Positions 16,446-23,735 of a stretch of 38,471 nt of DNA are shown here, piece after piece. The notes under the pieces are model-generated. The model worked only from the letters and a program-made list of their open reading frames with translations. It was not told the DNA's origin and ran no database searches. The stretch is taken from contig CACYBB010000035.1 in NCBI GenBank assembly GCA_902772585.1, positions 1 to 38,471 of the forward strand, written 5' to 3'. Position 1 is the stretch's first letter. The number at the start of each line of letters is the position of its first letter. A program made the position numbers and the translations under genes. The DNA comes from an uncultured Bacteroidales bacterium. Its GTDB lineage: Bacteria; Bacteroidota; Bacteroidia; Bacteroidales; Bacteroidaceae.

Positions 16446-16875
16446 ATCATTTGTTATTTAAAATAACTCTCTATTTGTTCAACAACATACTCTTTGTCAT
16501 TTAGGACCTCTTCATTTGTAAAGCGCATAACGTGATATCCCATTTGTTCCAGTTTCTCTTCTCTTTGTTGATCATCATTTTGTTGCTGAGGGTCTGAGTG
16601 ATACCCACCATCAACCTCGATAACCAGTCCGCTATGGCGTGATACAAAGTCTACGATATAGTCTCCGATGACGTGTTGGCGAAGGAATTTTATTCCCAAT
16701 GGGTTGCTTCTCAAGTAGTCCCAAAGCACGTCTTCTGCTACAGTTGCATTTTTCCTGTTCTCTCTAGCATATGCTTTTAGCAGTCCATACCTGTCAGGTG
16801 AAGCAGTCTTATAACCCATTTGCGCTTAAACTATCTACTCCCCTCCCTCACAGGGAGGGGTTGGGGGAGAGTCTT
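16368..16875. mobile_element. DUF559-carrying element with ~45-bp terminal inverted repeats
   Basis: Left end 16368-16412 (AGACTCTCCCCCTTGCCCCT...GTGGATAG) and right end 16831-16875 (CTATCTACTCCCCTCCCTCA...GAGAGTCTT) are inverted copies that differ at about five positions and one indel. Each end carries its own palindrome of the form CCCCTCCCT-3 nt-AGGGAGGGG. The only gene inside is the DUF559 nuclease gene (16454-16819). The right end stops one base before the macA stop codon. The left end lies in the ABC ATPase reading frame. No clear target-site duplication was recognised. Confidence 0.75.
16454..16819 (-). CDS. DUF559 (Vsr-like PD-(D/E)XK) endonuclease-fold protein
   Basis: 121 aa, the normal length for the DUF559 family, which is related to very-short-patch-repair (Vsr) endonucleases. 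Family cues are the N-terminal ENRKNATVAEDVLWDYLRS, IKFLRQHVIGDYIVDFVSR, the core GLVIEVDGGYHSDPQQQ (putative catalytic D and E-x-D) and the closing GYHVMRFTNEEVLNDKEYVVEQI. No signal or membrane segment is seen. It lies between macA and the ABC ATPase on the same strand, a place where it has no obvious efflux function. It is enclosed by terminal inverted repeats. Whether it moves the element or is a passenger is unknown. Confidence 0.9.
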   Translation of the reverse strand: MGYKTASPDRYGLLKAYARENRKNATVAEDVLWDYLRSNPLGIKFLRQHVIGDYIVDFVSRHSGLVIEVDGGYHSDPQQQNDDQQREEKLEQMGYHVMRFTNEEVLNDKEYVVEQIESYFK

Positions 16876-16876
16876 C

Positions 16877-18073
16877 TTACTTCTTCTGCTGTTGTCCGCC
16901 TTGCTGATTTCTGTTGTTTCGTGGACGAGGCATGAAGGGGTTCTGGGCCTGCTGACCAGCCTGTTCCATTTCGCCACCACTAATATTGAAGTCTACGAGC
17001 ACATCGGTGCCCTCGCTGATGCCACTGACAATCTCCGTCAGCATGCCGTTGGTGGTACCAATCTCCACCTTGTGAGCCTTGAAGGTGTTACCCTCCAGCG
17101 TCCATACCTTCATGGGCACCTCCAGGTCTTCTATCTGCTGTCCATTCTTCAGCAGCGCCTCGTTGGGTGTGAAGCGCAGCGCTTTGGCAGGAACAGCCAG
17201 CACGCCGTTCTTCTCCAGCGTATAGATGGTGACATTGGCTGTCAGACCGGGCTTCAGCTTCAGGTCCTTGTTGGGTGCCGAGATGACCACCTCATAGGTC
17301 ACCACATTGCTTGTGGTGGTAGCCTGCTGGCGCACCTGTGTCACCTGTCCCTCAAACTTATCGTCAGGGAAAGCGTCAACAGTGAAGCTGACGCGCTGAC
17401 CCTCCTTCACACCACCAATGTCGGCTTCGTCAATGTCAGCAATCACGCGCATGTCCGTCAGGTCCTGTGCAATGTTGAACAGCTCAGGGGTATTGAATGA
17501 GGCAGCAACAGTCTGACCTTCCTCGACGCTCTTCGACAGCACTACGCCATCAATTGGTGAGGTGATGGTGGCATAGCCCAGATTGGTCTGTGCCTTCTGC
17601 ACGTTCTCACGACTGGAGGCTGCTGTCTGGCGAGCCTTCTCGTACGACAGCTTGGCTGACTCGTAGTCGTTGGCGCTGACCAGTCCCTTGTCAAACAGCG
17701 TCTGGTAGCGCTTGAAGTTGGCAGTCTCGTAGGCTAGCGTGCTCTCAGCACTGGTCTGGTCGGCTTTGGCGCGATTCAGTTCGCTCATCAGGTTGGTCTT
17801 GTCCAGTTCGGCAATGACCTGTCCCTTCTTGACCACCGAGTTGTAGTCTACATAGAGCTTCGACACGATACCCGACACCTGTGTACCTACAGTCACTGAG
17901 GTCACGGGTTCGATGGTACCTGTAGCAGTAATCGTGGTGTGGATGTCCTGGCGCTCAGCCTTGGCAGTCTCAAACTCCACAGTCTCTTCTTTCTTGCCAC
18001 CTGAGCACATCCAGATGACGAGGGCAACGATGACTACAGCACCTACGCCCATCCATAGTTTCTTGTTCTTCAT
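16877..18073 (-). CDS. MacA-like periplasmic adaptor (HlyD/RND family)
   Basis: 398 aa. A single N-terminal membrane anchor (VGAVVIVALVIWMCSGG; the Cys could be a lipobox-like site) precedes the periplasmic part. The biotinyl-lipoyl halves TVGTQVSGIVSKLYVDYNSVVKKGQVIAELD and TITSPIDGVVLSKSVEEGQTV flank a coiled-coil hairpin (about 95-165). The membrane-proximal beta-barrel domains end in GISEGTDVLVDF. The last ~30 residues are Gln/Asn/Gly-rich and look disordered. It would bridge the MacB-type transporter and the TolC-type outer-membrane channel. Its stop codon abuts the right end of the DUF559 element, and its start codon abuts a solo repeat end. Confidence 0.94.
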   Translation of the reverse strand: MKNKKLWMGVGAVVIVALVIWMCSGGKKEETVEFETAKAERQDIHTTITATGTIEPVTSVTVGTQVSGIVSKLYVDYNSVVKKGQVIAELDKTNLMSELNRAKADQTSAESTLAYETANFKRYQTLFDKGLVSANDYESAKLSYEKARQTAASSRENVQKAQTNLGYATITSPIDGVVLSKSVEEGQTVAASFNTPELFNIAQDLTDMRVIADIDEADIGGVKEGQRVSFTVDAFPDDKFEGQVTQVRQQATTTSNVVTYEVVISAPNKDLKLKPGLTANVTIYTLEKNGVLAVPAKALRFTPNEALLKNGQQIEDLEVPMKVWTLEGNTFKAHKVEIGTTNGMLTEIVSGISEGTDVLVDFNISGGEMEQAGQQAQNPFMPRPRNNRNQQGGQQQKK

Positions 18074-18074
18074 A

Positions 18075-18161
18075 AAGACTCTCCCCCTTCCCCTCCCTGT
18101 GATGGAGGGGCGTCATTACCTTGGGGGCTCCTTTTATTGATTATACATTACTTTATTTATT
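18075..18161. repeat. Solo left half of the inverted-repeat element
   Basis: The sequence 18069-18161 is the same as 15465-15557 with only three differences in 93 bases, so it is the left half of the 156-bp element, starting AAGACTCTCCCCC at 18075. The matching right inverted repeat is absent. It fills the tolC-macA gap. Confidence 0.8.
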
Positions 18162-18162
18162 A

Positions 18163-19464
18163 TCATAGCTTTATCTCTCCTCCCTGATAGAACTTCAGCA
18201 GCTGTTGCGACAGAATGGTCGTGTACTTCGACTGCAACTTGTTCTGCTGGGCAGTCAGCAACTTGTCCTTACCCGTCATCAATTCCACAATGTTCTTCAG
18301 TCCCAGGTTAAACTGCTCCTGCAACAGGTCATAGCTGGCCTGCTCGCTCTCTACTGATGCTGAGGCCGAGATGAACTTCTGCTGGTTGTTGACAGCATCC
18401 AGCCACAGACCCTCAATGGTGGTGTAGAGATTATCTTCTTCGCTCTCCAGTTGCAACTTGCTCTGCTCCTGCGACAACTTGGCCTTGCGGATAGCAGTCT
18501 TCGCCTTGCGTCCGTCGATGATGGGCACGTTGACACCCACGCTGGCCGATAGTCCCAGACCGTTCTTCATCTGCTGGCTCCAAGCCACATCCGACATGCT
18601 GTTGGTCGAGGTGCTTGCCGTTCCTGACAGTGTGACAGTGGGCAAGTGGCCTGCTTTGGCATTCTTCAGCTGTATGTCGCTCGACTCCACATCCAGTTGG
18701 GCACTCCTGATTTCTGGGCGCTGGGTCAGGGCAGTCTCATAGACGCTTATCATCGAGGGTATCTGCGCCAGGGCCTGCTCGTCGGAGGTGGCAGGAATGG
18801 CTACGTCGAAGTTCTTCTCTGTCAGCAGTTTCAACTCGTTCTTCAGCTGTTGCTTCATCTTGGCCAACTGCGTCTCAGACTCCACAATGCTGTATTCGCC
18901 AGCAGCACGCTGGGCTGTCAACTGGGCCAGGTCGGCTTTCGACATCTTGCCCACTTCCACCATAGTCTGTCCGCGCTCCTCGTTCTTCTTGCTCGTCTCC
19001 AGACTCTGGCGGTTCACCTCGATGGCTTCCGTCATGTAGAGTATCTGCACAAAGAGTTTGGTGATGCTCTCCTGAATGCTGTTCGACGTCTCGTGAATGC
19101 TCAGTACTGCTTGCTCGGCTGACAACTTGTTCAGTTTCAGGGCGTTGGTATTCTGACCGCCATTCCAAACGGTCCATTGGGCATTCACGTTGTATGAGCC
19201 GTTGTAGTACGTCTTGTCAGCCTTCGACTCGTCAAAGGGACTATAGCCCACCCCCTGATTGGTGCTGGCTGATAGGGTAGGCAGCAGGGCAGCCTTCGAC
19301 TGCTTCACATCCTCCTGTGCACTCTGCTCCCTTATCTTCGCCTGCTTCAGCGTGATGTTGTGTTCGATGGCATAGTCAAGACACTCCTTCAGCGTCCACT
19401 TTTTCTGTGCGTGGGCGCCAAGGACTATCAGCATTGCTGCCATCAGCAAAAATCCTTTCTTCAT
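18163..19464 (-). CDS. TolC-family outer-membrane efflux protein
   Basis: 433 aa from the ATG at 19464 (MKKGFLLMAAMLIVLGAHAQ), chosen because it gives a proper signal peptide with AHAQ cleavage; an upstream in-frame ATG at 19539 precedes the promoter. The mature protein begins WTLKECLDYAIEHNITLKQA, the usual TolC/OEP start, and has two OEP halves with long helices and the second repeat SVYETALTQRPEIRSAQLDVESSDIQLKNAKAGHLPTVTLSG. It should form the outer-membrane channel of the MacAB-like exporter encoded downstream. It is the first gene of the operon. Confidence 0.93.
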   Translation of the reverse strand: MKKGFLLMAAMLIVLGAHAQKKWTLKECLDYAIEHNITLKQAKIREQSAQEDVKQSKAALLPTLSASTNQGVGYSPFDESKADKTYYNGSYNVNAQWTVWNGGQNTNALKLNKLSAEQAVLSIHETSNSIQESITKLFVQILYMTEAIEVNRQSLETSKKNEERGQTMVEVGKMSKADLAQLTAQRAAGEYSIVESETQLAKMKQQLKNELKLLTEKNFDVAIPATSDEQALAQIPSMISVYETALTQRPEIRSAQLDVESSDIQLKNAKAGHLPTVTLSGTASTSTNSMSDVAWSQQMKNGLGLSASVGVNVPIIDGRKAKTAIRKAKLSQEQSKLQLESEEDNLYTTIEGLWLDAVNNQQKFISASASVESEQASYDLLQEQFNLGLKNIVELMTGKDKLLTAQQNKLQSKYTTILSQQLLKFYQGGEIKL

Positions 19465-19504
19465 ATCTTCTATAACTTCTCTAACTTCTTGTTTTTTATC
19501 GCTG

Positions 19505-19535
19505 CAAAGATAGAAATTATCGACGAATTGACAAA
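19505..19535 (-). promoter_or_regulatory. Promoter of the tolC-macA-macB-lytS/lytTR operon
   Basis: On the minus strand TTTG (19532-19535), exactly 19 bases, then TATCTTTG (19505-19512): a perfect consensus. The tolC ATG is 41 bases downstream. Confidence 0.85.
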
Positions 19536-19639
19536 ACATTTATGCGAAAAATTAAATCATTTATAGAAATAATAACCTTATTCCTCTATATGATTCCCCA
19601 GTTTATAGACATTTTAACAGGATTCTGTTTATACAATAA

Positions 19640-19669
19640 AGCGCCACCATTCCGAAGAACAGTGGCGCT
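19640..19669 (-). terminator. Terminator after the first small-protein gene
   Basis: AGCGCCAC/GTGGCGCT (19640-19647/19662-19669) forms an 8-bp stem; on the minus strand it is followed by TTATTGT. It sits 22 bases after the small gene's stop. Confidence 0.65.
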
Positions 19670-19691
19670 GGAAATAAATGCCTCTATGACT

Positions 19692-19856
19692 TTACTCATC
19701 GAACGAGAAATCGTCGTCAAATTCACGAGAACCAAGAGTGATTCCGTCACCATTACCGTAGTCGCCTTTTGATTCCATAACACTTCCTGCCAACAGCTGA
19801 TTGTTAGTATGAATCTCAACTACTTCGAGCGTGGGATTGATATATGTCTTTTTCAT
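19692..19856 (-). CDS. Small acidic protein, copy 1 (54 aa)
   Basis: 54 aa, starting MKKTYINPTLEVVEIHTNNQ, then LLAGSVMES, a Gly/Asp-rich middle, and ending SREFDDDFSFDE. It is real because a second copy at 24601-24741 shares the same start (MKK-YINP--EVV), the L(L/M)AGS block and the SR-FD...FDE end, while the middle differs. Each copy lies directly downstream of a large secreted protein gene on the same strand and is followed by a terminator. There is no signal peptide or membrane segment. Similar short proteins beginning MKKTYINP are, from general knowledge, common and unnamed in Bacteroidales. Function unknown; a precursor peptide is one possibility. Confidence 0.72.
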   Translation of the reverse strand: MKKTYINPTLEVVEIHTNNQLLAGSVMESKGDYGNGDGITLGSREFDDDFSFDE

Positions 19857-20032
19857 ATTTGAATCGAATTTTATTATTTTTTCTTAGAAACGAATGTGAG
19901 TTTTTTCTTTGAAACGAATTACCATAATTATTCGTAATAAATCCGTAATATTATTATGGTTAAATTATGAGTTATTCTCTGCAAGCAGAGTGTGGCGTTG
20001 CGAATCTGGCAATTCGTTTCTTAACACCATTC
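19857..20032. promoter_or_regulatory. Spacer with GAAACGAATT inverted motifs (copy 1)
   Basis: AT-rich spacer between the large secreted protein gene and its small partner. It holds GAAACGAAT at 19887-19895, GAAACGAATT at 19911-19920 and the inverse AATTCGTTTC at 20011-20020. The equivalent spacer at 24742-24892 has the same layout. Confidence 0.5.
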
Positions 20033-22489
20033 TTACTTCATAATCACCTTCTTGCCATTCACGATGTACAGGCCCTTTGTAGGCTGAGCTACACGCTGAC
20101 CAGCAAGGTTGAAGAATTCACCTCTTACCTCTTCCTTCTGGCTTCTTACCTCGTTCACGCCCGTTGCCTCATCTTCAAAGTTGATGAACAGGCGAGCACC
20201 CAAGGCTGCAGTAGTATGCAGATATGCCTTACCAGCTCCAAGTGCAGGCTCTGTGTCGTTAATCAGATAGAAGCCTGGATCTGCTGGGTCGCTCCAACCG
20301 AAGACATAGTTATTGTTATTCTTTACGACTGTACCACCTGTAGGCAGACCTTTCAAGAGGTTGTCACCTGTCAGAGTAGCATCATCGGTTGTAACTGCAA
20401 TTGTAAAATCATCACCAGGAGTACCCTTAATCATCAGGCCTTCTCCAGCGTCAACCTTTGCTGTTGTCGAGGTCAGTGTTACATTGTTTCCTGCTGTAGA
20501 TTCTGCTACATAAGCCGTACCTCCACTTATTGTGCTTAAGTCAAGTTTGTAGCTGCTTGAGAACGTGTTCCAACCAGAAGCAGAGATAGTGCCAGAAGCA
20601 GCAGGGTTAAATTTAATTGCTACAGGATAGACGCTGCTTGCATTAGAACCACCACCGGCAATTTTAATGGTTGTCGTTGCAGTTGGATCTGCTATGGCAA
20701 AAACACCAGAAGATTTAATGTTACCACCAGCGTGAATAACCTCCTGAGCAGCTGCGTCACCAACCTTTACAGTATAAGTTCTTCCAGCTGTCCCATTCTG
20801 TACAAACACTTCGAAATATTTTGCGCCAGTAACATCTACTGTAATATAACGTTCAGCCTTTGACATATTTACAAAGTCGCCAGTATAATCACCATAGGTC
20901 TTGCCAGTCTGCCAACTATCGGTTACAGCAGTTAAATAGTCAACGCCATCAATGCTTGATTTTGTAAGAGCAATTTCTGTATTATTAGCAGAAACAGTTA
21001 ATACTGCGCTTTCACTGGGATAGGTGACTGTTACATACTGCACATAGCCTTGGTCGGCAATAGTAATGTCAAGGGTGCCATCAGCTGTTGCTGTATAGGA
21101 GTATATGCCAGAATCATATGTTCCTGCATTACCACCAAAAGAAAGTGGTGTAGAACCCTCATTGTATACCTTAACAGCAACCTCAGCACCAACAATAACA
21201 GGAATAGTAAGCACAGTATTGGCATTCATTTGTGCCCAGGTATCATTAGTGCTGTTATTGATTTTTCCGTTTGTAGCATCCATCGTCATTAACAAGTCCA
21301 TATTGTTTCCACCAACGCTGGTCTGCACAACATAATAGCCCTTCGTTTCTACGCCGAAGCCTTCCAAGTTCCAAGTAGGATCACCATTAGAAGTTTTGAA
21401 ACCCCATGTTGCAGTAGAAGCATTACGTCCGAGATATGTTGAAGCGCCATTGGCTGTGAAGACTGGGGTTAATGTGACGTCTGCTGTAAGGGCAACAACA
21501 TCACCTATAGCGTGATCAGCCGAGCCATCATTCCAGGCTGTCAGAGTATAGCCATCCTTATAGAGCGTCTTGTTAACTGGAATAGTGACATTATTAACAA
21601 ACGATACATTAGAAGGTAGTGTACCCATAGTACCTGTTACACTTCCCAATGAATAGGTAACATCAAATCCAGAAGGATTAACCAACACCTTTGCCATTCT
21701 TGAAGTTGCTACATTGGCATTGCCTTCTTCTGTCACCTTGCAGAAATAATAGGTTGTACCAGCAGTGGTGGTAGAAGGAGCGTAAGTGGCACTGTTAGCG
21801 CCATCGATTGCTGTTGCGCCTTCACCTGCCAGAACACTCTGGTTGGTCTCATTCTTGTACCACTGATAGCTCAAAGCACCACTATTGGCTGCTGTTGCAG
21901 AAACAGAAAGGGCTGTTGCTACATCACCCTGCGAGTATTCTGCAGAAACAGGATTTGTGCCGATTGTAGGCTGACCTGTCTTAGGGAATGTTACTTTGAA
22001 GCCAGCAAAATATACATCAGTGCTTGACCAGATGTAAACAACTCCTGCAGCAGTAATGTTACACTCCAAAGTCGTTGCAGAACCTACTGTTTCTTCATAA
22101 TAACTTTTATCTGAATTAGATGTGCCAACATAAAAGTATCTATCATTCCATGCTTGCTTATATATTGTAAGTGTACATGGACCAGACACCTTAAAAGCAT
22201 AGTTGTCTTGGGTAGTCTTTACTCGAAGAGAATTCTTGTACACTGTTCCTTCAATGGTTGAAGTACCCTTGCCAGTTGAAACAGTTTTTGTTCCTCCAGA
22301 TCCACATGCTAATACAAGACCGCCATCATAAAGAGTGTTGTTTGTTAGTTGGGTTGTTCCAACATTGGTAAAGTTGTCAGCAATGAACACGTAATCTGTA
22401 GCAATGGTCTTCAAGTCACTGACCGTTGACGCCCACGCCCCAGTGCAAACGCATACCAGTAGCGTCAATAAAGTAAAAATTTTCTTCAT
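20033..22489 (-). CDS. Large secreted protein with Ig-like and InlB-type repeat, sorting-type C-terminus
   Basis: 818 aa. It has a signal peptide (MKKIFTLLTLLVCVCTGAWAS), so it is exported. Residues about 25-160 look like a beta-sandwich. An Ig-like domain follows (about 165-270, with the SYQWYKN motif and TTYYFCKVT). A Listeria-Bacteroides (InlB B) repeat is seen at about 280-350 (YTLTAWNDGSADHAIGDVVALTADVTLTPVF). The central and C-terminal parts are more beta-sandwich. The tail ends EATGVNEVRSQK... FFNLAGQRVAQPTKGLYIVNGKKVIMK, a Prevotella-type C-terminal signal resembling type IX secretion sorting domains. This tail is nearly identical in the protein at 24893-26692. No catalytic motif is visible; a surface adhesin or binding protein is the likeliest role. 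Confidence 0.85.
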   Translation of the reverse strand: MKKIFTLLTLLVCVCTGAWASTVSDLKTIATDYVFIADNFTNVGTTQLTNNTLYDGGLVLACGSGGTKTVSTGKGTSTIEGTVYKNSLRVKTTQDNYAFKVSGPCTLTIYKQAWNDRYFYVGTSNSDKSYYEETVGSATTLECNITAAGVVYIWSSTDVYFAGFKVTFPKTGQPTIGTNPVSAEYSQGDVATALSVSATAANSGALSYQWYKNETNQSVLAGEGATAIDGANSATYAPSTTTAGTTYYFCKVTEEGNANVATSRMAKVLVNPSGFDVTYSLGSVTGTMGTLPSNVSFVNNVTIPVNKTLYKDGYTLTAWNDGSADHAIGDVVALTADVTLTPVFTANGASTYLGRNASTATWGFKTSNGDPTWNLEGFGVETKGYYVVQTSVGGNNMDLLMTMDATNGKINNSTNDTWAQMNANTVLTIPVIVGAEVAVKVYNEGSTPLSFGGNAGTYDSGIYSYTATADGTLDITIADQGYVQYVTVTYPSESAVLTVSANNTEIALTKSSIDGVDYLTAVTDSWQTGKTYGDYTGDFVNMSKAERYITVDVTGAKYFEVFVQNGTAGRTYTVKVGDAAAQEVIHAGGNIKSSGVFAIADPTATTTIKIAGGGSNASSVYPVAIKFNPAASGTISASGWNTFSSSYKLDLSTISGGTAYVAESTAGNNVTLTSTTAKVDAGEGLMIKGTPGDDFTIAVTTDDATLTGDNLLKGLPTGGTVVKNNNNYVFGWSDPADPGFYLINDTEPALGAGKAYLHTTAALGARLFINFEDEATGVNEVRSQKEEVRGEFFNLAGQRVAQPTKGLYIVNGKKVIMK

Positions 22490-22599
22490 TTCTGTTTTAG
22501 TTTAAATTAGTTTGTAATTAGTATATTCTTTCAATATATGTAGTCTGTAGCTTGTTTTGGAACCGTAGTCCGTCGTTCGTCGTTTCAAAGATCGATGTG

Positions 22600-22628
22600 C
22601 AAATGTAGTAAGAATAATCCAAAACAAA
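22600..22628 (-). promoter_or_regulatory. Possible promoter of the 818-aa protein gene
   Basis: TACATTTG (22600-22607, minus) with TTTG 17 bases upstream (22625-22628). The spacing is shorter than the 19-base norm. It leaves a ~100-base 5' leader. Confidence 0.45.
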
Positions 22629-22706
22629 GAAGAAATTAAGACTTATTCTCTAAAAAGTCACGAAAAGGATTACGTAAACTCTCAAGACATTTACGTGCAA
22701 AATCCT

Positions 22707-22826
22707 AGATAAATCTGCGTAATCTGCGGCATCTGCGAGAGACTAGAACAACATGCTTCTGTGTGAGATTGAGTTCTCGCTGGGGTGTATTTATTTCTCG
22801 CAGATTGCACAGATCTCGCAGATAAA
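22707..22826. repeat. ATCTGCG-type imperfect inverted repeat
   Basis: AATCTGCGGCATCTGCGAGAGA (from about 22717) and the opposite-strand form TTTCTCGCAGATTGCACAGATCTCGCAG (22794-22822) are inverted relatives. Confidence 0.55.
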
Positions 22827-22901
22827 ACAAAACGGGTTTTTATGGTTTTTGTTAAAATCTGGACACGTCGTATCTCTATGCGTAACTCGTCGTTTCTCTG
22901 G

Positions 22902-22966
22902 TAGCAACTAGGCTTCTCGCTATCAGAGATAAGCCTAGTTACTGTTAGCGATAAGCCTTGTTGCTA
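22902..22966. repeat. Imperfect 21-bp inverted repeat with an alternative nested hairpin
   Basis: TAGCAACTAGGCTTCTCGCTA (22902-22922) pairs with 22946-22966 at 19 of 21 positions. The inner AACTAGGCTT (22906-22915) also pairs perfectly with AAGCCTAGTT (22931-22940), so two folds compete. Confidence 0.65.
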
Positions 22967-23348
22967 AAAGAGGCGAAATTCGCAAAAGGTCCCACATTCC
23001 ACCCTTGTGCCCTGAAAAGCCTATCTACAGGCCGTTTGCGACAGGTGGAACCTTCCTGGAGGTTCCACCTAGATTCCACCCAGGTTCCACCTGGACCTCT
23101 CTGCCACTGGAGTACCTCCCAGTTACCTCCCGATTACCTCCCGTTTACCGTGCGGTTATAGAATCGCAGTTCAATACGTCAGAACCTGCAGAGTACAACG
23201 AGAAAAATTGAGTGGAACCCAGGTGGGACCTGGGTGGAATCTCTGAGAAGGTTCCACCTCCCTGAATCCCTTTGTTTATCGGCGTTTCAGGCCCTTTAGG
23301 TGGAATGTGGAACCTTTTCACGATTTCTGTCGTCAGCAGGTCAATATC

Positions 23349-23430
23349 GCTCGTGCCTCACGCGAATACTTCTCGTGACCTGCGAGAATACTCCTCGTGA
23401 CCTGCGAGAATACTTCTCGTGCCTGACAGG
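23349..23430. repeat. Tandem repeat, ~22-bp unit, nearly four copies
   Basis: The unit is close to TTCTCGTGACCTGCGAGAATAC. Each unit is itself a small palindrome, TTCTCG...CGAGAA. Confidence 0.7.
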
Positions 23431-23432
23431 TA

Positions 23433-23735
23433 TTAGATACTGTCATTTTTTATCACTTTATATCTTCTCTGGAGAGCCACTAACACGCTACGTTCAGCTA
23501 ATGGATTGAGACCTTTAAATGTAGTATGTTGCTTCAGCTCATCCAATGGCATTTCCAATAATAGCTTAGCGATACATTCATCGGCAAAAGAATTCGAGAC
23601 GACATTGACGCCAGTAAAATCCAAAACGACTTTGTCATTATCCTTAATAAGTGGCAACAACTCTTGTCTGAGCTTTTGTCCCATATCACGAGTTCCAAAG
23701 TCGGTACCGTATTGTATGAATTTAAATTCTACCAT
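23433..23735 (-). CDS. STAS-like domain protein (DUF4325)
   Basis: 100 aa, soluble. It fits the STAS-like DUF4325 family, small proteins resembling anti-sigma-factor antagonists. The key segment is DNDKVVLDFTGVNVVSNSFADECIAKLL, which carries the Ser/Asn-Ser-Phe-Ala-Asp turn typical of the family. The start overlaps the end of the upstream ATPase gene by 7 bases, so the two are coupled. Members of this family commonly sit beside a GHKL ATPase, as here. The partner or target of this switch is not evident in the window. Confidence 0.88.
   Translation of the reverse strand: MVEFKFIQYGTDFGTRDMGQKLRQELLPLIKDNDKVVLDFTGVNVVSNSFADECIAKLLLEMPLDELKQHTTFKGLNPLAERSVLVALQRRYKVIKNDSI

Larger units (their letters stand above)
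22490..23432. other. ~0.94-kb repeat-rich non-coding region
   Basis: No credible gene. It contains a promoter for the 20033-22489 gene, ATCTGCG repeats (22707-22826), a large imperfect hairpin (22902-22966), a block with many GGTTCCACCT/AGGTGGAACC units (22993-23320) and a ~22-bp tandem repeat (23349-23430). Short open frames here translate only the repeats. Confidence 0.7.

Noticed and set aside
19586-19819. 77-aa open frame on the minus strand
   Set aside because: Overlaps the 54-aa small gene in another frame and runs through its terminator; the small gene is supported by a paralogue.
22958-23211. Two overlapping 67-68-aa frames on the plus strand
   Set aside because: They translate only the GGTTCCACCT and ACCTCCCG repeat arrays; no family or start signal.
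23349-23430. CRISPR array
   Set aside because: The repeats are directly abutting with no unique spacers, and no cas genes are in the window.
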